From: CANLDA01 sp964021645
GTDB taxonomy: Bacteria > Pseudomonadota > Alphaproteobacteria > Rhodobacterales > Rhodobacteraceae
Length of the DNA: 27,536 bases
Direction: 5' to 3'
Assembly (NCBI GenBank): GCA_964021645.1
Contig: CAXIAD010000038.1
Coordinates: 1 to 27,536 of the forward strand
The position numbers and the translations under genes were made by a program. The notes beneath the pieces are model-generated. The model was not told the DNA's origin, made no database searches, and saw only the letters and a list, made by a program, of their open reading frames with translations. How positions within the stretch are numbered: the first letter of the stretch is position 1; each line of letters begins with the position of its first letter. Positions 23,826-27,536 of the stretch are shown here, piece after piece.

Positions 23826-24872
23826 ATGACACATAGGTTTAAGATCTTGTTCACACGGCTCACTGCGCTGGTGCTGGCCCCGCTTGTGGCGCTGGCAGTC
23901 TTGCCCAGTGCCGCACTGGCGTTATGTGATGTCGAATACCGGGTTCAGCCCGGTGACACGCTGTTTTCTATCGCTGAGGCCCATTATGGTGAGCGGCAGC
24001 GCTGGACCCTGATTTACTATACCAATCAGGCTGTTTTGACGGGGCCGTCGGTTATCCCCGGCAACAAATTGTACATCCCGTGCGGGGTAAAAGACACAAC
24101 CCCCGACGCAACCCCATTGCGCAAAGACGACGCGGAAATGAAAATCCTGACGGGCGGCAACTATGCGCCCTTTACCGACGAGGAATTGCCGGGTCAGGGT
24201 CTGGTGACCGAATTGGTGAACGCGGTGATGGAATTGACCCCCTCGCCCGTTAGCTATTCGATCACATGGGAAGACGATTGGTCAAAGCACCTGTTCCCCA
24301 AGCTGGATCAAAAAGAATTCGACATGGGCTTTCCCTGGTACAAACCCGATTGTGCCTCAACACCTGACAATGAGCGGTGTGTGAATTTCCACTTTTCTGA
24401 TCCGCTGTTCATTGTGCCGATGATGCTGTTCACCCGCGATGATAACCAGTTCACATTCGAAAGTGACGCGGACATTCCCGGCAAGCGTTTGTGCCGTCCC
24501 AACGGTTATAACACCGCTGATTTGGACACGCCTGAACGGCGCTGGATTTCAGATGACAGGATCACTTTGGTATTCGGGGAAAACCCGCAGGATTGTTTTG
24601 ACATGGTCCTAAAGGGTGATGTCGATGCCGCCAGCGTCAACCTGTTTCTAGGGGCCAATACCATCATCGAGATGGGCCTGCGCAACAAGATCCTGCCGCT
24701 GGAACGCCCGGTATCTGAACAGGGGCTGCATGTGGTGATTTCCAAGAAACATTGGCGCGGGACAACCCATTTGTACCGGATCAATGCCGGGCTGAAAAAC
24801 CTGCGTAAAAGCGGGCGCTATGAAGAAATCGTGGCCCGCCATCTGGAGCTGTTCTGGGCGCAATTACAGTAA
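23826..24872 (+). CDS. LysM domain fused to type-3 solute-binding domain (copy 2)
   Basis: Paralogue of the preceding gene, 348 residues. Signal peptide 1-33 (AALA-LC), LysM at about 37-86 (YRVQPGDTLFSIAEAHYG) framed by Cys34 and Cys86, and a solute-binding domain with the same conserved blocks: MKILTGGNYAPFTD, ITWEDDWSKHLFPKL, MGFPWYKPDCASTPDNERC, FHFSDPLF, GKRLCRPNGY and DCFDMVLKGDVDAASVNLF. The start is fixed by TAAGGA, which overlaps the stop of copy 1 and sits seven bases before the ATG, so the two are translated from one message. The residue before Cys34 is Leu, which does not fit a lipobox. The two copies differ enough in the pocket region (NEFTG versus NLFLG, for example) that they may bind different ligands. 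A strong terminator follows. Confidence 0.88.
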   Translation: MTHRFKILFTRLTALVLAPLVALAVLPSAALALCDVEYRVQPGDTLFSIAEAHYGERQRWTLIYYTNQAVLTGPSVIPGNKLYIPCGVKDTTPDATPLRKDDAEMKILTGGNYAPFTDEELPGQGLVTELVNAVMELTPSPVSYSITWEDDWSKHLFPKLDQKEFDMGFPWYKPDCASTPDNERCVNFHFSDPLFIVPMMLFTRDDNQFTFESDADIPGKRLCRPNGYNTADLDTPERRWISDDRITLVFGENPQDCFDMVLKGDVDAASVNLFLGANTIIEMGLRNKILPLERPVSEQGLHVVISKKHWRGTTHLYRINAGLKNLRKSGRYEEIVARHLELFWAQLQ

Positions 24873-24895
24873 CGCCCACAGCCATAAGCCAATAT

Positions 24896-24930
24896 AAAAC
24901 CCCGCTGCGCCAATGGCATAGCGGGGTTTT
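24896..24930. terminator. Strong bidirectional intrinsic terminator
   Basis: AAAACCCCGCT (24896-24906) pairs perfectly with AGCGGGGTTTT (24920-24930) around a 13-nt loop. The plus strand continues TCTTTG and the minus strand TTTTATATTGG, so both convergent units (LysM genes and the ligase) can be ended here. Confidence 0.88.
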
Positions 24931-24960
24931 TCTTTGATCATGAGCGCTGTTCCAGTTGGA

Positions 24961-26469
24961 TCAGGTTTTCATTTCAGCAAGCAGGCGTCGTTGAATTTTA
25001 CCCGATGGCCCCTTAGGCAAATCCTCCAGGATATACACGCGGTCCGGGGATTTGAATTTACCCAATTTACTGTGGCAAATCTCTATCAACTCAGCCTCGG
25101 TTAACGAGGAATCCTCGCTGATTTTCACCGCTGCCTCCACGCGCTCACCGTAGGTTTTGCAAGGCCGGGCATAGGCGGCGGCCTCTATCACGTCGGGGTT
25201 GGAATACAGCGCCTCGTCAATCTCGCGCGGGGCGATATTCTCGCCACCTTTGATGATCAACTCCTTGAGACGGCCAGTGACAAAGTAATAGCCATCCTCA
25301 TCGACCTTGCCCAAATCACCGGTGCGCAGCCACCCGTCTGGTGTGAAACTGGCCTTGGTCGCCTCGGGATTTTTCAGGTATTCGCGCATGACATTAGGGC
25401 CGCGTACGGCGATTTCGCCCTCCACTCCGGCAGGGAGCGGGCGTAATTCTGGCGACAGGATACAGGCCTGATTGCCGTAAGCGAGCCCGGGTGAGCCGAT
25501 CTTACGAATGCCATCCCCCGGCGGGTTCGACAGGATTTGCGCGGCAGTTTCCGTCAGCCCCATGGTTTCAATAATCGGCAGGCCAAAGCGGGTTTCAAAG
25601 GCAGTCTGAACGTCAGGTGCCAAGGGGGCCGAGGCAGAGCGCCCAAACCGTAACCGCGCGCGTGTTTCTGCTGTTGGGTTGATGTCGGAATGCAGCAGAT
25701 GCGAAATGATCGTTGGCACAATTGAGAACCACGTCACGCCAGACTCGGCGCATTGTTCCCAAAACCGTGAGGCCGAGAATTTGGGCGCAATCGCAAGCGA
25801 GCCACCCGATACCAACGCGCCCATCACCGTGACGCACAGCCCGTTAATGTGGCAAATCGGCAAAACGCATAGCCCGCGATCTTGGGGGGTCAACTCATGG
25901 GCCACCGTTGGCGTCCAGCCCCCGGCAAGCAGGCTAGAATGGGAATGCACAACGCCTTTGGGCTGTCCGGTGGTGCCCGAGGTATACATCAACAGGGCGG
26001 CATCCTGTGCTGATAAATCATGTAGGGGCGTATCGACAGGCGGTAGATCGGGCTGCGGCAGTTCAAGCGCGCGCAGGCCTGTCGGGCGCACGCGGTCAAA
26101 CTGTTCCATTTGAGCGGCACCGACATAGGCAAAGCGGGCCTCGCAATGCTCTAGCGCATAGGCCATCGCGTCGTCGCCCGCGGCCAGATTGATCACCGTG
26201 GCCTGAAACCCGCCATATAATACCCCAAAGAGACACAAAATCGCGTCATAGCTGTTGGGCAAAATGATGGCGATACTTTCGCCTTTGGCGATGCCTTGTT
26301 TGGTCAGAATCGCCGCGATGTCGCGGGCATGATCATGCACGTTTTGCCATGTTAATGTCTGCGCACCATCGCAGAAAATATAGGCAGGTTCAGTACCTTG
26401 GGTATAGGCACGGTGCAGCAACCAATCGCGAATAGTGCCTTGGGGCGGGGAGGCGTGATTTACCTTCAT
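24961..26469 (-). CDS. sauT: Acyl-CoA synthetase, probable sulfoacetate-CoA ligase (SauT-like)
   Basis: AMP-forming CoA ligase of 502 residues. The adenylation motif is YTSGTTGQPKG (162-172). GEIAVRGPNVM, DGWLRTGDLGKVDEDGYYFVTGR and the hinge region LKELIIKGGENIAPREIDEAL follow, and the catalytic Lys near the end is K491 in PSGKIQRR. The start at 26469 overlaps the upstream stop (ATGA, 26466-26469), which rules out the longer frame reaching 26613. The family alone allows many carboxylates. The specific call rests on its coupling to a CoA-acylating aldehyde dehydrogenase of SauS type, the arrangement known from the sulfoacetate operon of Cupriavidus necator: sulfoacetate + CoA + ATP to sulfoacetyl-CoA. 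No transporter or Xsc is in view to confirm it. Confidence 0.75.
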   Translation of the reverse strand: MKVNHASPPQGTIRDWLLHRAYTQGTEPAYIFCDGAQTLTWQNVHDHARDIAAILTKQGIAKGESIAIILPNSYDAILCLFGVLYGGFQATVINLAAGDDAMAYALEHCEARFAYVGAAQMEQFDRVRPTGLRALELPQPDLPPVDTPLHDLSAQDAALLMYTSGTTGQPKGVVHSHSSLLAGGWTPTVAHELTPQDRGLCVLPICHINGLCVTVMGALVSGGSLAIAPKFSASRFWEQCAESGVTWFSIVPTIISHLLHSDINPTAETRARLRFGRSASAPLAPDVQTAFETRFGLPIIETMGLTETAAQILSNPPGDGIRKIGSPGLAYGNQACILSPELRPLPAGVEGEIAVRGPNVMREYLKNPEATKASFTPDGWLRTGDLGKVDEDGYYFVTGRLKELIIKGGENIAPREIDEALYSNPDVIEAAAYARPCKTYGERVEAAVKISEDSSLTEAELIEICHSKLGKFKSPDRVYILEDLPKGPSGKIQRRLLAEMKT

Positions 26470-27536
26470 GCGCCCGCATCTGCCCAATAGGTGCCAAAGA
26501 TTTCCTCTACCGATGGTTCGCGCGCAGGGATTTCTCGTACGACTTTTGTGGTTTGCAGAAAATGTTTCCAATGGAGGTTTTCGTCGATTGAATTGCCTCC
26601 CCAACTGCCACAACCCATCGAGAGTGAGAACGGCAAACCATTGTTAAACGCACCACCTGTGGCAAAACAATGTGCCTGATTGACGATCACGCGACAGGTT
26701 GGGATCTCTGCCCCTAAAGCAAGCGCGCGGGCGTCATCTGTGCTGTGCAAACCGATCGAATGCCCAGCCCCCATGTGGGACAAAATGCGCGCGGCGGTGG
26801 CGGAGGCATCCTGGAAATCGCGGGCTCGGTATAGTGCGACAACACGGCTTAGTTTCTCGCCCGACAGGGGATGATCAGGGCCAATGCCCGTTGTCTCCAC
26901 CGCAAGGAATTTGGTGCCTTTGGGGACGCGATCCGCCATATCAAGGGCGACCAACATTGGCTCTGCGTCCTGCGCAATAACAGCGCGGTTCAGATGCCCA
27001 TCTGGCCAAAGTTTGCTAATAATCGCCTGCTCATCCGTGACAAGTGCGCCGCCCTCAGCGGCCATTGCCGCGACAAAACGGTCATAGATTTCGTCCACAA
27101 CAATCAGTGCGTTTTCAGAGGAACAAGACGTCGCATTATCAAAGGTTTTTGACGCCGTTATTTTCTGCGCGGCCGCCACAAGATCGGCAGTTTCATCAAC
27201 GATTACAGTGACGTTCCCCGCCCCAACGCCAATCGCTGGCGTGCCACAAGTATAGGCGCGACGCACGTTGTTTTGGCTGCCAGTCACAACCACCAGATCA
27301 GTGGTTTCCAACATGCGCTGGGTTTTCTCTTTGGTGCCGGGTGAGGGCACCATCAGGACCAAATCATGGGAAAGGCCGATCTTGTCAAACTCGGCATAGA
27401 TATAGCGCATCAACGTCTCACATGCGGGCACCCCTTTGGGGGAGGGCGACAGCACGATGGCATTGCCGCATTTCAGCGCGTTGATGATATTATTGGCAGG
27501 CGTTGCACCTGGATTGGTCGAGGGAACCACAGCGCC
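26466..27536 (-). CDS. sauS: CoA-acylating aldehyde dehydrogenase, probable SauS (5' end outside window)
   Basis: The visible 356 residues are the C-terminal three quarters of a CoA-dependent aldehyde dehydrogenase of the EutE/AdhE-N/SauS group, usually about 470 residues. The sequence enters the window at GAVVPSTNPGATPANN, a cofactor-domain landmark; VVTGSQNNVRRAY, GVGAGNVTVIVDE and the active-site Cys in FDNATSCSSEN (codon 27125-27123) follow. The GTG near the window end is an internal Val, not a start. In sulfoacetate degradation the enzyme reduces sulfoacetyl-CoA to sulfoacetaldehyde, which Xsc then cleaves to acetyl phosphate and sulfite. Coupling to the ligase supports this; acetaldehyde- or another short aldehyde-specific enzyme remains possible. 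Confidence 0.78.
   Translation of the reverse strand, partial: GAVVPSTNPGATPANNIINALKCGNAIVLSPSPKGVPACETLMRYIYAEFDKIGLSHDLVLMVPSPGTKEKTQRMLETTDLVVVTGSQNNVRRAYTCGTPAIGVGAGNVTVIVDETADLVAAAQKITASKTFDNATSCSSENALIVVDEIYDRFVAAMAAEGGALVTDEQAIISKLWPDGHLNRAVIAQDAEPMLVALDMADRVPKGTKFLAVETTGIGPDHPLSGEKLSRVVALYRARDFQDASATAARILSHMGAGHSIGLHSTDDARALALGAEIPTCRVIVNQAHCFATGGAFNNGLPFSLSMGCGSWGGNSIDENLHWKHFLQTTKVVREIPAREPSVEEIFGTYWADAGA

Overview
The window looks like chromosome from an alphaproteobacterium of the Rhodobacterales (Roseobacter-type). I infer this from the protein families and arrangement: a plant-type glutamate-cysteine ligase, a UvrC / PgsA / MoaD / MoaE run, secreted RTX and Hint-domain proteins with a characteristic N-terminus, and a CoA-ligase / CoA-acylating aldehyde dehydrogenase pair of the sulfoacetate (sau) type. 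No rRNA, tRNA, CRISPR array, prophage or insertion sequence was recognised.

Bases 1-7,000 hold housekeeping genes. The 3' part of plsY converges on a minus-strand operon rsmE - small membrane protein - gshA (ATGA overlap between the first two). rsmE diverges from ubiA with only 12 bp between start codons. ubiA is followed by a BON/OmpA-type envelope protein that is split by one in-frame TAG codon, and by a small membrane coiled-coil protein.

Bases 6,588-10,034 (minus) carry uvrC, pgsA, moaD and moaE. Two perfect 14-bp palindromes plus a half-site lie between uvrC and pgsA and look like an unassigned operator. Bases 10,473-14,368 (minus) carry a YadGH-like ABC exporter, then a stretch of nested inverted repeats, then an S49 peptidase, a tiny zinc-ribbon-like membrane protein and a Na+/Ca2+ exchanger-family antiporter. 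The last three are tightly packed.

Bases 14,369-24,872 are the accessory part. A gene-poor 0.77-kb stretch precedes a 1575-residue RTX protein with about 326-330-residue tandem modules and a C-terminal Hint domain. Next come a PhyH-family Fe(II)/2-oxoglutarate dioxygenase and, convergently, a second stand-alone Hint protein. Then follow a single-pass membrane protein behind a good sigma70-like promoter, and two adjacent paralogues that each fuse a signal peptide, a LysM domain and a cysteine-rich type-3 solute-binding domain. No permease or ATPase accompanies them, so they are the best candidates here for a little-described system (perhaps wall-anchored ligand sensing or scavenging).

The window ends in a minus-strand sauS-sauT-like pair (ATGA overlap), separated from the LysM genes by a strong bidirectional terminator. 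The pair would convert sulfoacetate via sulfoacetyl-CoA to sulfoacetaldehyde, or handle a related carboxylate. All functional calls come from reading motifs by eye; no database search was run.
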